From Chaunax sp. Z400 (taxonomy: Eukaryota > Chordata > Actinopteri > Lophiiformes > Chaunacidae): 64,000 nucleotides of DNA. The stretch spans positions 124,001 to 188,000 of the forward strand of contig JBAGJB010000173.1 of assembly GCA_037577475.1 (NCBI GenBank). Direction: 5' to 3'. Shown here in pieces: positions 29,581-40,200 of the stretch. How positions within the stretch are numbered: the stretch's first letter is position 1; each line of letters starts with the position of its first letter. The notes under the pieces were generated by a model. The model was not told the DNA's origin, ran no database searches, and was given only the letters and a program-made list of their open reading frames with translations. The position numbers and the translations under genes were made by a program.

Positions 29581-32577
29581 TGTAGCTTGACCCCTCCCCT
29601 GGTCACTTCCCCCGTCTTCGTGTAGAGCTGCACTCCCTCTGGGTCCTGGATGCAGTGGAGGTGGCGACGCTGGGTCCTCCAGATCTCCCCCATCCTGGCG
29701 CGGTCAATCAGCGGGACCCCCATGGTGTCCACAGCATTCCAGAAGTGATCCAGCACCTCCTGGATCAGACGGTCGGCTTCTGGCTGCGCCCTGATCCGCC
29801 GCCGGCAGTGAGGGGCCATCTCAGGAATGGTCAGGTGGACGATGGCACCCGTCCCCATCTGGGACTGCTTTGCCCTCTTCAGCCGCTCCACATCCTCCCC
29901 GTCCCACTCAAAGATGGCAGTGGACAGGCGGGACATGAAGGGGCCGTACAGCAGGTGGGCGTCGGTGGTGACGCCCCTCGCGAAGCGTCGCAAGAGGTGC
30001 CACACATCCAGGCGGACCATCAGCTGGTCCCACTCACCAAACATCAGCCCGACCTAACAACGAATCATCAATCGGTCAGTCGTTTTAAATGGCAGCTGCA
30101 GTCAGCAGTGTGTCTGTGTGTGAGAGACGCCACGGTACCTTGGGCTGGTGGTTGCGAGTGCAGCAGTCCCGGTCCACGTAGAGCACCTGAGGGGGTGCCA
30201 CCCTGGCCTCCCTGTAGCGCCGCATGAGCCCCTGCGCCATGGCTACCAGTCCATCCCCCTCGCAGGCGGTGAGGACGGAGATGAGCACCTGCCCGTACTC
30301 GTTGCCCACGTTGGTCACCCATCCTGCTGTCCCAGCGGCCTTACCGGCCAGTTTCTTGGTCATCTGCATGAGACACAGTGAAGAACATTGTCACGTCACA
30401 CACCGATTATACTTTCAAATAGTAAACATTGTCGGACACACTGAGAGCACAATCCATAGAAATGCGTGCATCTTCCTAATCACAGCTCACCTTCTTGGTG
30501 GAGTCCAGCTTCAAAATGCTGCCAAACACCGAGGTAAGCCTGGCCTTGGTCTCCGGCAGGCGGGCGAGGGCGTCCCGCACGTACACGGAGAGCAGCCAGG
30601 ACGCAGAGGGCACCGGTGGCATCTTTGGCAGCTGCTGCAGGTCCTGCTGTTCCGTGACGCCGAGCAACTCCAACACAGAGAGGTAGCGGATGACGCGCCC
30701 CGCCCACTCTGAGCTGTGCTGCTCCCTCAAGGTTTTTCTGAGGCAAGCCGCACTGTTGCCCAAAGTGCGCTCCCTCAAATGCCCCACCACCGCCTTGTCG
30801 CAGGACAACCTGAGTGTGTGGTGAAGAGGTCAATCGTGTGCTATGCTGCAGTAAATAATTGAATGAATAAATAAATACACAAGCCTTCTTATTTCTGCTT
30901 ACTTGTAGGTCAGGATGGCAGGAAACTGCATCTGGTGCCCCAGGTCCAGCTGGTCCATGATATCCTGGGACCAGGCAGCAACCTTGCGCTTACATGACAG
31001 GCATTCCAGGTACTCCGTGCCCATGAAGTACCAGCCTGTCATGTCCAGGACCCTCCGCACCGTCTTGTACAGACCAGCCCCTGTGAGTTTGTGGCCACAT
31101 CCCTTGCACACAAACCTGCACGCCCACATCCTGTAGGGCGCCCACAGGAAGAAGCGTGTGTGAAAAAAGGGATGGCACGAGGCAGGGGGCTGCGCGTACA
31201 GGGGCCGGTCTCCTGGGGGGGACCACCAGAGATGGAGGTCACTGACGAGGACGGGATGTCCTCCCACACCTCTGGTGAAGAGAGCTCGGCCCAGCCAGTC
31301 CTGCTGCTCCACCGGCAGCGCCTTCCTCCACTTCTTGGGCAGCAGCTGCAACGTTCACATCGCATCCGTCAGTACTATTTTAAGTACTAATATCATTTTG
31401 CTTATTACTAGAAAATTATATCTCACCTCTGCACCGGTGGAGGTGGGCTGCGCGAGCTGTTTGGGGGGAGGGGGTCCTGAAGGTCCTGGGCGGGCGACAG
31501 GTGCTGCGGCATCCCTGGCAACTGCAAATTTCAGCCAGCCAGTCAGTCAGTCAGTCAGTCAGCCAGCCAGCCAGTTGAACGACTGACAGGACATGGCGTA
31601 CAAAAAACCAAAATGCACTCACGCTGAGAGTCGACCTCCACAGCAGCGGCGACGAGGACGTCGTCCGTCAGGTCACCGGATGCAGCGCCTGCACAAGAAG
31701 TGAATGTAGGACTGTATGACATTTGCACTTTTAACAGGACTCGTGAGACGCCTACACAACAAGGGGAGAGGGTCTTACTGGTCGACGGACGTGCTGTGTC
31801 CTGGCGGGCAGGCGGAGTAGCCGCTGGAACTCTGGCCGCTGCATCCTGGTTGGTGCGACCGACCAAGTACACCTGCAGCTGCTTCAGCCGCGACCCGGCC
31901 TGTGGCTTCTGGCGCGTCACCCACTGCACGTACCTATGGACAAACAGGGCAAACCGAATGAGTGTTTTCTCCATAGTTGACCTGTGAATTTTTACAATTG
32001 AAAAATGATGACTTCTCAATACTCACGTCCTGCTCTCCCGGTCAGTTGCTTCGTACAGTGAAGCATAGGTCCTGCTGGCGTGCACCCCAAAACCTACGCA
32101 ACACTTATCCATGCCCCTCACCGACTCTGCTCCCTCCCACATCCGCCGCTCCTTCACTGCCACCATGACAGGTGGAAAGAGGGCAGCATAGGAGGTGAGG
32201 GCGTTTTTGTTGGCCTCGAGGCGAGACTGGGAGGTGCCCCCCCTCCCATCCATCTCCCCCTGATGAGAGACGATGATGCTAACTGCATAGCCAACATCGT
32301 TGCTCAATAGCCATTTCAATGTCTGACCCCTGTACTGTCCAAACTGGAGCTCTGTTTCACTGAGCACCAGTTCAGGGCAGCCTGGGTCACCTCCCGCAGC
32401 CTTGACCTTGGTCACTGCCTCCTCCCTCACCCTCTCAGGCAGCTTCACCTCGAACGACCTCACAGTGTCTCGGCCACCCTTCTGGGAGGCTTTGACGACG
32501 TGTGTCGCCGCGGCAGAAGGCTGCAAGATCAGGTGGGAGGAGGAAGGCAGGTACCGAAAGGCCGGAGTGGAATCCAT
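29581..32577 (-). CDS. DUF6729-like multicopy fish protein, copy 1, eight coding exons, 3' end lost in satellite
   Basis: My exon model on the minus strand, from GT/AG sites and an open frame throughout, is 32577-32027, 31933-31779, 31688-31623, 31521-31427, 31345-30903, 30809-30491, 30363-30139 and 30053 to about 29581. The phases agree across all seven introns, giving roughly 775 residues. Residues about 75-145 hold a conserved block (FGQYRGQTLKWLL..NDVGY). Residues 349-420 hold two CxxC pairs (C369/C372 and C404/C407), typical of a zinc ribbon and matching, from memory, the DUF6729 family common in teleosts. Exons 6-8 look like an RNase H/DDE core: LDSTKK (D539), YVDRDCC (D607) and LDVWH (D634, H637). 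The start ATG lies one base after an acceptor at 32579-32580, so a 5' non-coding exon is expected. The frame then runs into Sat2 after residues VKLHV; family members continue further, so the 3' end is truncated or lies beyond the satellite. Function unknown. A transposase or domesticated nuclease role is inference. Confidence 0.75.
31533..31575. repeat. AGTC/AGCC tetranucleotide tract in intron 3
   Basis: Short CAGTCAGTC / CAGCCAGC run inside an intron of the DUF6729-like gene. The second gene copy carries the same tract at 63351-63393 with one substitution and equal length. Confidence 0.85.
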
Positions 32578-32810
32578 TCTACAAATAAGCAGACGACAGG
32601 CGCGTTAATTACACACTTTAAGCATTACACTCACACATACACAGCATTTATCTTATCAAATGCATTTCACTGTGTCTCTGTGCTCTGTCATTATCCTCTT
32701 TTCAAATAAATTCTAGGATTACATCACCATGTAATGATCCGTCATGGACAGCAAATCAATACATTCACACAGAGAAATGAGATAGAGCTGACCATGACTT
32801 ACAGTATTAT

Positions 32811-33051
32811 GTGTGTGTGTGTGTGTGTATATATACACATATATATATACACATACATATATATACACATACATATATATACACATACATATATATACAC
32901 ATACATATATACATATATATATACACATACACATATATATACACATACACATATATATACACATACATATACACACACATACATATATACATATATATAT
33001 ACACATACACATATATATACACATACATATACACATACATATATATATATA
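32811..33051. repeat. Compound GT / TATACACA microsatellite
   Basis: Begins with a short (GT)n run, then about 220 bp of alternating TATATACACA / CATACATA blocks. It gives spurious open frames on both strands. It ends in (AT)n, into which the Tc1-type element is inserted. In the gene model it lies in the intron upstream of the first coding exon. Confidence 0.95.
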
Positions 33052-33742
33052 CAGTACCAGTCAAAAGTTTGGACACACCTTCTCATTCAATGGTTTTTAT
33101 TTATTTTAATTATTTTCTACATTGTAGATTAATACTGAAGACATCGAAACTATGAAAGAACACATATGGAATTATGTAGTAAACAAAAAAGTGTTAAATA
33201 AGTCAGAATATGTTTTATATTTTAGATTCTTCAAAGTAGCCTCCTTTTGCTTTGATGACAGCTTTGCACACTCTTGGCATTCTCTCAGTCAGCTTCATGA
33301 GGTCGTCTCCTGGAATGGTTTTGAATTAACAGGTGTGCCTTGTCAAGAGTCAATTTGTGGAATTACTTGCCTTCTTAATGTGTTTGAGACCATCAGTTGT
33401 GTTGTGCAGAGGTAGGGTTAGTACACAGTGGATAGCCCTATTTGACTACTGTTGTAATCCATATTATGGCAAGTTCCATTCCAGGAGACGACCTCATGAA
33501 GCTGACTGAGAGAATGCCAAGAGTGTGCAAAGCTGTCATCAAAGCAAAAGGAGGCTACTTTGAAGAATCTAAAATATAAAACATATTCTGACTTATTTAA
33601 CACTTTTTTGTTTACTACATAATTCCATATGTGTTCTTTCATAGTTTCGATGTCTTCAGTATTAATCTACAATGTAGAAAATAATTAAAATAAATAAAAA
33701 CCATTGAATGAGAAGGTGTGTCCAAACTTTTGACTGGTACTG
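33052..33742. mobile_element. Palindromic Tc1/mariner-type non-autonomous element with TA target duplication
   Basis: The 691-bp element begins CAGTACCAGTCAAAAG and ends with its inverse complement. It is flanked on both sides by TA (33050-33051 and 33743-33744), the target duplication of Tc1/mariner elements. The arms are 33052-33318 and 33476-33742, each 267 bp and close to identical, since the two arms translate to the same 56-residue string. The 157-bp centre resembles, from memory, the 5' leader of fish Tc1 elements, including a transposase-start-like ATGGCAAG just before the right arm. No transposase remains. It is a foldback (MITE-like) derivative. Confidence 0.9.
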
Positions 33743-33826
33743 TACATATATATATTGTTCTTAACTGACTGACTAAGTAATTTCCATTGGAATATTATGC
33801 AAAGGCAAGGACACATTTTGTATTGT

Positions 33827-33985
33827 TCACTTATACTACTGTATTTTGGATACTGCACAGAGGTGTGGGTTAACACATGAAGGTTTAGTATTTGTCATGT
33901 AGAAGTGTTACAGAAAAGAGCAATAACAATTATAAACAAAGTGAATATCAAAGAGCATACCAGCAGGCTGTTTATAAATTGCTAG
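33827..33985 (+). pseudogene. LINE reverse transcriptase C-terminal fragment
   Basis: One plus-strand frame reads YFGYCTEVWVNT, a stop, then VEVLQKRAITIINKVNIKEH and TSRLFI before a second stop. Strings of the type 'LQKRAIRII...EHT..LF' are typical of the C-terminal region of fish LINE reverse transcriptases. Only about 50 codons remain, with an internal stop, so this is a decayed scrap. It belongs to a different LINE family from the one at 40201-43420. Confidence 0.55.
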
Positions 33986-34340
33986 AAATAGGTTGACCTG
34001 AAGGAAATTTAATTTCAAAAGTCCGTACACGCGTAAAACATGAAAGCAGATGTGTATTTTTAAAAAGTACTGTCTGTTCATGAGCGCAAATCCCGCTCTT
34101 CAAGCAGTGCATGCAAATGAATGACTGCACACCGGCATATCGGCCGCTTCAAATATTAAAAGTTCAAATGTTATTTGGTAAATTGGTTCAAATATGATTT
34201 GTTAAACTGATACTGTAATGCGCTAGGTAGCTAGCTAGGTAACCGTGTCATTACTATTACTGGCTCCGTACTCCGTACTTTCATTTGCCTCGTAGCAAGT
34301 ACAACACAGCCGACAGACACATTGAATGAGACACAGAACA
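33986..34340. other. No gene recognised
   Basis: About 355 bp of mixed sequence between the LINE scrap and the candidate first exon. It includes short CTAGCTAG runs and no coding signal. Confidence 0.6.
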
Positions 34341-34348
34341 GTACTTAC

Positions 34349-34445
34349 ATAACTCGACGACAGAAATGTCTGCGAAAAAGTTGTGGAAATAAAAGTCCTT
34401 CTCTCTCAAGCAAGCGCAGCTGAGACGACTGAGGAGAAACGGCTT
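34349..34445 (-). other. Candidate 5' non-coding exon of the DUF6729-like gene
   Basis: On the minus strand a near-consensus donor (TTAT then GTAAGTACTG) falls at 34348/34349. The next good acceptor downstream is the one at 32579-32580, directly before the ATG of the coding region. This would give an untranslated first exon and an intron of about 1.77 kb holding the microsatellite and the Tc1 derivative. The 5' limit is a guess. A CpG-rich region with CCAAT and GC boxes lies just upstream. Confidence 0.4.
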
Positions 34446-34479
34446 CAATCAGGTTCAAATTCAAAGCTGAGTTGGGGGG

Positions 34480-34975
34480 GCGGGGGCCCGGAAAGCCAGC
34501 CAATCAGAAGTCGTCGGAGCAAGTTAGGCCATCCAGTCAGAGACAGCGTGTGTTAGGGCAGCCAATCCAGTCAGGGAGCTCGATTACATTGATCTTTGTG
34601 GAACGCTACAAGGGGGCTGGGCTTAGAAGTTAGGGAGAGTCAGAGAACATCGAGACACGGGCGGGGCGGGGCGGGGCGGGGGCGGGGCGGGAATCTTCAC
34701 TGTCCGCCCCGGCGGCCGCCGGCCGCGCGACGGCGGCGGATCCGGCGTCGCTCCGACGGTACACCACTTTGTAGAAACGTCCGTCCCGTCCCGCGACGGC
34801 GAGGCGCCTTCTCCGTCTCGAACGGGACGCCCGGCCTCGAAAGCGGAACGCACCTGGCTTCTGCGCATCGGAAATGACCCCGCCGGAGCTCTGGAGTCGC
34901 CGGAGAGGCGTACCGGGATATGCAAAGTAGCCACGTGCTCTCGTTGTGCTCCCCTCCCTCACACCGCCGGCCGGC
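34480..34975. promoter_or_regulatory. CpG island, candidate promoter
   Basis: A sharp GC- and CpG-rich block in otherwise AT-rich surroundings. It contains CCAATCAG near 34500, five GC boxes (GGGGCGGGG) at about 34660-34690, many CGG/CCG runs, an octamer-like ATGCAAAG near 34919 and an E-box CACGTG near 34932. It could serve the minus-strand gene to its left, an unseen plus-strand transcript, or both. Open frames inside it are CpG artefacts with no recognisable domain. Confidence 0.65.
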
Positions 34976-34993
34976 CGGATGGATGAAGAACAC

Positions 34994-35092
34994 ATACATA
35001 CATACATACATACAGACGAGTGGTCCCAACTCGTCTTATGTGCAAATACTTTCTTATTTTCCCTATAATATTATCAACTGTATATATTATTG

Positions 35093-35181
<89 letters not shown>
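34994..35181. repeat. ACAT, (AT)n and (GA)n microsatellites
   Basis: A short (CATA)n run at about 34994-35014, then (AT)n at about 35095-35139 passing directly into (GA)n at about 35139-35180. Confidence 0.95.
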
Positions 35182-35183
<2 letters not shown>

Positions 35184-35487
35184 TCTCTACGATATGAGCA
35201 CTGCCCTTGAAAGACTGATTGCCATTACTACCCCTGACATATCTGACTGAGAAGAATCAAGTTCCAACATAAAGTTTGGTATGTAGCATAAAGTATAAAC
35301 TTACTTTACTATACTTACTTTAGTATAAACTTACTAGTGAGACGGAAGAACACACGGGTATGTTTAAAAACAAAAGACACTTTAATGGGACTTTCAACAA
35401 AGTATAAAACACACTTTAATATATATATATAAAAATAAATACATAAATACACATCAATGCAAAGAAAAAATATAAATAAAGGATACA

Positions 35488-35587
35488 AAATACACAGATA
35501 AATAAATGATAAAAAAATAAACACACCAAACGATATAAAATACACAGATAAATAAATGATAAAAAAATAAACACACCAAACGATATA
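35488..35587. repeat. Tandem duplication of a 50-bp AT-rich unit
   Basis: Two identical adjacent 50-bp copies, 35488-35537 and 35538-35587, each ending in CCAAACGATATA. Confidence 0.9.
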
Positions 35588-35604
35588 AATGATAATAACT
35601 TTCA

Positions 35605-35822
35605 GTCTTTCCCCCCCCCGTGCTTCCCTTTCCTGTCTCTTCCTTCTTTCCTCTCTCCTCTTTTTCTTTCTCCTCCTTCTCTCTGCCAGTCTGTGGTCCT
35701 TCCTTTTCACTCTCTCTGCTCTCCTCCTTGCCTTCCTCAGTTCTTTCTCCTGCCGGATTTTTTCTCTCCTCTTCTCCCTTCTCTTTACCCTTTCCTCTTT
35801 CCTCTTTTCCTTCCTCCTATAC
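35605..35822. repeat. Polypyrimidine (CT/TTCC) tract
   Basis: Over 200 bp of almost pure C and T on the plus strand, imperfect TCTTCC/CTCCTT repeats. It produces spurious K/R/E-rich (minus) and S/F/L-rich (plus) frames and could form triplex structures. Confidence 0.85.
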
Positions 35823-36139
35823 AAGTACACCAGTACTGTAATGATCTATAGTAGTACTGTTATTACTACTGTTCTGAAAATGAAAGGAATCTAAAAGTAG
35901 ATCAGCTGGAGAACAGGTTACACAATGACGTCATCACTGGTAGATATTACAGTGAAGGCTGCATTTGGAACAGTTAAGCTTCAGAAATGTCAACCCAACA
36001 TATAAAGAACAAATAGAGCTCCAGTCACAGGAAAACAACACGGACTGTTAGATTACAGGATCATAGAGGTTCCACCGGCTCTGAGCTGAAGCCACTTTTT
36101 AAGAAGAACACAGTCATGTTCTAAAATGTGTCTTACCAG

Positions 36140-36260
36140 TGTTCACTGCGTTCAGCTGCGTGGCAGCAGTCTCTCTGCGGTCACGCTGTCTCGGTTCTGC
36201 TCTAACCGGGAGGGACGGGACCTTTATAAAGCAGCACCCAGTGATGACGTCAATAACTCC
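36140..36260 (-). promoter_or_regulatory. CRE plus TATA promoter candidate
   Basis: On the minus strand a perfect CRE palindrome TGACGTCA (36245-36252) stands 13-14 bp upstream of CTTTATAAAGG (36221-36230), followed by a GC-rich leader and a splice donor about 85 bp later. This spacing is normal for a focused, cAMP/ATF-responsive promoter. A second CRE (35926-35933) within a shared 15-mer lies in the following intron. Confidence 0.45.
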
Positions 36261-38169
36261 TCCTATAGGAAAAAAAACACAAACGCGTGTGTTAGGAGAA
36301 ACGCGAGAGGCATTATTCTAACACGATCGATGTGAAGATGACGTATACCCAGATAAGACGCATTACAGGCACTGACTTTTCTATGTATTCATGAATCAAT
36401 CTTAGTCACTTCTGAACTTTGATTATTTTGTTATATGACACCAACGTTGTGTCTCCAGTGTTAGAAGTAGAACAAGGTGCTCATGTAATTAAATGAGATC
36501 TTCTTTATTAATAGCCTTGAGAACTTCTTGTCCATCGTTCTTGTCCAGTTTAACTAGTCTTTAGATAAATGTACAGTACATGTATTTCTTTTTTGCTTTA
36601 CGTCTTTTTGTTTGTTCATGTTTCAAACTAACATTCAAGTCACAGATCTTTTTTTCACTTTAACATTGTAAGACAGGGTGTTTTTCAAAGTTTTCTTTAA
36701 TTTCTCAGGTAATCATAATTAATATGATTTCAGTTGTTTTATGTTTAGTTATGTTTAATGACTCAATTTCCAATATATTTATTGAATTAATCAATGGTCA
36801 TCTACACACAACAGTTATGGAGAAATCAGACCATAAACGTGGTGTTATATTTATCTAAGGATAGCTGTAGGACATCTCACCTGCTTTCACTTAATAAAAC
36901 TGCCTTCTTAGATTCACTGCAAACTTTACCTGCTGCTTTCATGTATTTTATAGTTTTTATTCTGTAAGTATTGCACAAACTATTTTCATTCTGTTCTATG
37001 AATGCATACATTATGTCGATTGTCTGGGTTTTTCTTTGTTTTGTATGTTGAGCCACACCTAAGATGATTTTCTGTTATGAAAGTCAATAAAGTTTCTGAT
37101 TCTCAAACAATACATATGAATGCAAACCTAATTTTGACTAAATGTGTAGTTTCTGCTTTTTGGCTAGTATAGACAGTCCGTACACACTGCAGTAAAGCAT
37201 TCTTTTTTATTCAAAAAAATGTTTTAGATAAATGTAATTTCCAGCTTTTGGCAGGAGTCAAAGACAATTTGTTGTTGGTTCAAACATAATGATGAATGGA
37301 CAGCAACATTCCAAGTTATCACCATGTTCTCTTAGTAGTTCATCAAATGTTTAACAGATACAAAGCAGAACAAAGAACATTTATTTCTCTTCAGATTCAA
37401 GCACTTGTCCTCATATTTAGTGAATCAGTGCCAAACAAACCCCAAACTAGAACAAAACCACTTTTAGGACTGCGGCTCTAGAGACTGGACATGCATGTAA
37501 AAGAAAGGTCACATGTTCACGCCCCATAACATCCATGTCCCCTGGCTTTATATAACTCCATCAGCTACACTACATTAAAATGGCACACACACAATAAGAA
37601 AGATAAACAACTTAACAGGGTTTATTTGGAACTGATGCTTACATAGATTTCAAAAGGCTACAATATAATTAATAATCAAAACTGTACACATAAAAACAAA
37701 AGCTGACATCCTCTGCAGCTTAATAAAGGACTTTATAATCAGGACCCTCTTTTCACAAACTAAAACATTCAGTCTGTCTGTGAAACATCCAAGGAATGAA
37801 AATAATACAGAAGAAACTTTTTTTTAAAGAAATACAATGCAATGCAAATACAATCCCCACAACAGGCAGCGAGTATCCTCAATTTCTTTAACTATTTTCC
37901 TTACAAAAGTATTTGTTCTAAAACTGATGAAAAACCTTCATAGTAGTTCAATGTGTTAATGAGGAGGTCGTCAAAATCCCAGTTTTACCGGTTTAGTTTG
38001 TTTAATGACTGTTCACCCTCCAGATACTCTTAGTAAATAATGATAGTTAAATAAGAAAACAAAGCGACTACAGCAACACCACTGTTAGCTAAATGCTAGT
38101 GTCGGAACCCTAGCATGCTAATAGGAGATACAGACAGAGAGGGGGAGAGAGGGAGAAAGGTCTCTTTTT
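36261..38169. other. No gene recognised
   Basis: AT-rich sequence without a convincing coding frame; the only open frames are about 60 codons. A plus-strand AATAAA at 37086-37091 could be the poly(A) signal of an unseen transcript. No tandem array or terminal repeat was found. Confidence 0.6.
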
Positions 38170-38236
38170 GTGAAATGCCTTGAGAAACCCTTTGTTAAGA
38201 TTTGGCACCATACAAATAAAACTGACTTGACTTGAT
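38170..38236 (+). mobile_element. 3' tail relic of a LINE/SINE
   Basis: The stretch running from TGAAATGCCTTGAGAAACC through ATTTGGCACCATACAAATAA to CTGACTTGACTTGA matches, from memory, the widespread vertebrate LINE/SINE 3' tail of the type 'CGCCTTGAGA...GGCGCTATATAAATAAA...TTGA' repeats. Only the tail is visible. Confidence 0.5.
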
Positions 38237-40200
38237 ATTCTGATATTTAGCAGCTGATGCTCAGGACAGCTTGCTTTAGCATGTTGGAAAGCTAACATTA
38301 AATAGCATTAAGCACAAACAGAGATGCTTGAAGGAAATGCCAGTAGTTCTGCAGCTATAGCAAACCAAAGTAACAGTAAAACTTAATTTCTGTTGGAGTA
38401 AGAAAACTTCCCTGAAAATATGTCATAATAAGGTATGTATGTGTAGCCAGTACTTGGTGATAATGAGTAACATTAGCTGACATTACAGGTGGACTAGTGG
38501 CTATAGCGTTGGAAGACTCTGGGAACAGGTAGGAGGAAATGATTAAACTGATGTACAGGATTTAATGAGACTCAGACAAAAGTGCAGTTGGAAAAAGTAC
38601 CATGTATTAAAGAAGGAATGCAAAAATAAAAATAAACAGTATTTACAAAATCAAACGATAGCCATTCAAATTATATTAATACTCAATTCAATATTCATTC
38701 AACAATAATCATAGTTCAATTGGCTGCAAAGTTTGTAGCTCCAGCACCAAGGGATGTCAGTTATAGTCCAAACGTCATGTAAATCAGTCAGTCAACAAGG
38801 GAACGATTGGGCTGGAATGTGTGATGGATTGAATGAGTGAGTGAGTGAGTGAGTGAGTGAAGGAGGTCAGTCTCTCTCCTATCACCCAGGCAGGCAGGGT
38901 GAATGCAACAGGTTTCTTCATAATAGGAGGTGTTCCTGGTCAACAGCTCGCCATCCTTTTTCCCCCCCAAGGAAATAAACCTGGCCTGTATAAGCAGACA
39001 AGGCCAACTTTAATACACGGATTTGTTAAAACCAAACAAAATACCAAAATACATTCAGTGACTTTACAGCTGGGATCACTAGCTTCAAGTTCACACCATT
39101 CAGTGATAAATCATCAAGTGTAACTGCTGTCCCTTAAAAGAACAGAATAATTCAATGGAATCAATATGATTTAATCAATAATGCTTTTGCACTGGATCAT
39201 TACGATCCGGATAGAAAAGTTCACTTCTGTTAGCAGACTTAGCGTTAGCCGCTAGGCTAAGTTAACTAGCGGTAGCTGCTAACAGTTTACGTATCACATA
39301 CAAACCACTCGTGTCATCATGTGTGCTTCGCAACAACACATAGATAATATTACAGACAAAACAATCAGACCAATGCAGTAAGAAGGTTCAGCAGTGTTAC
39401 CTAGGGCGATAGCTGCATGCTAACACAATAGCTTTAGTGCAACTCACCCATTCGAGAGTTCAGCTCGTTCACGTAATAGCAGTGAGTTAAGTCACAGGAC
39501 ACATCTACAAATCGGCAATAAATTACAATTCCGTACATTGCATGTTCAACAAGTTTGAAGTTGGAATACACGAATAAAGCATGTTTAATTACCGATCTGC
39601 AGCAGCTCTGTTCCCTCACACACCATACACGCCAAGCCATTCATTTCCAATGGTAAGCAGCTGGCACTACCGGTATAACGCCCTGCGGCTGCTCTGATTC
39701 GATGTGGAAAATACCGCGATAGTTCGCCCGAGAACTGGGCAGATACATAACATGATAACATAATATACTACGATTGAAATGCATTTAGCATATATTTACA
39801 TTTTGAATATAGGACCTGGGTTACATATGTATTCCATGTGTAGATAAGGGTAATAGTGATTTAAAAAACAACTAAAACAGGGTCCATGATGAATTTAGCA
39901 GCCATCTTCACACATTACAGCAGCTGATATTAAAGAAAACAAAAAGACTATAATAAGAAAAATGTATTTATATAGAAAAAAAGAAACCAAACTATGATTT
40001 TTGACTGCTGTGCTGGTAAATTTAAAAAGGAGCTGTAGCTTTTTTTTATGTGCTAACAAATTACTCCAGACTGTCAGAAATAAAGGTGTAGCAGATTAAA
40101 AAAAGGCTCATCCAGACATTTTTCCTTCAACATAAAAAAGAATGTTTTGTATTTGCTGTGGAAATGGTTGTGTTAAAACTGATGTCACAACTCCTTTAAT
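38237..40200. other. No gene recognised; one weak candidate exon
   Basis: Mostly AT-rich, with a (GAGT)n microsatellite at about 38834-38860. On the minus strand an open frame at 39640-39434 ends in a strong donor (CGAATG then GTGAGT at about 39448) and could be a first exon, but its 64 codons match no family I know and no partner exon is convincing. Confidence 0.5.

Larger units (their letters stand above)
35380..36195 (-). other. Candidate minus-strand transcription unit, probably non-coding
   Basis: Reading leftward from the promoter candidate, a short exon ends in a donor (CACTG then GTAAGAC) at about 36140. A good acceptor (CCTTTCATTTTCAG) lies at about 35876. The second exon would run through a purine-rich tract that translates to a lysine/arginine/glutamate-rich string lacking an ATG start, then to ATTAAA-type poly(A) signals near 35380-35418. 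No protein family is recognised, and stops are frequent at the start of exon 2. A non-coding RNA or a low-complexity artefact is as likely as a gene. Confidence 0.3.

Noticed and set aside
29655..31390. Plus-strand frames (up to 190 codons) opposite the DUF6729-like exons, and the same at 61473-63208
   Set aside because: Shadows of the minus-strand exons. The minus model is phase-consistent across seven introns with conserved zinc-ribbon cysteines.
32719..33155. Frames rich in CVYIYT and THIYTY
   Set aside because: Products of the GT/TATACACA microsatellite.
34445..34470. tRNA/SINE B-box-like GGTTCAAATTC
   Set aside because: No matching A box at the right distance and no cloverleaf or SINE body.
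34596..35029. Arg/Pro-rich frames in the CpG island
   Set aside because: GC-rich artefacts overlapping on both strands, with no domain.
35315..35830. 171-codon K/R/E-rich frame that recalls charged tails of some fish proteins
   Set aside because: It lies in a polypurine tract, lacks an ATG start, and the first part of the presumed exon has stops. Low complexity explains it.
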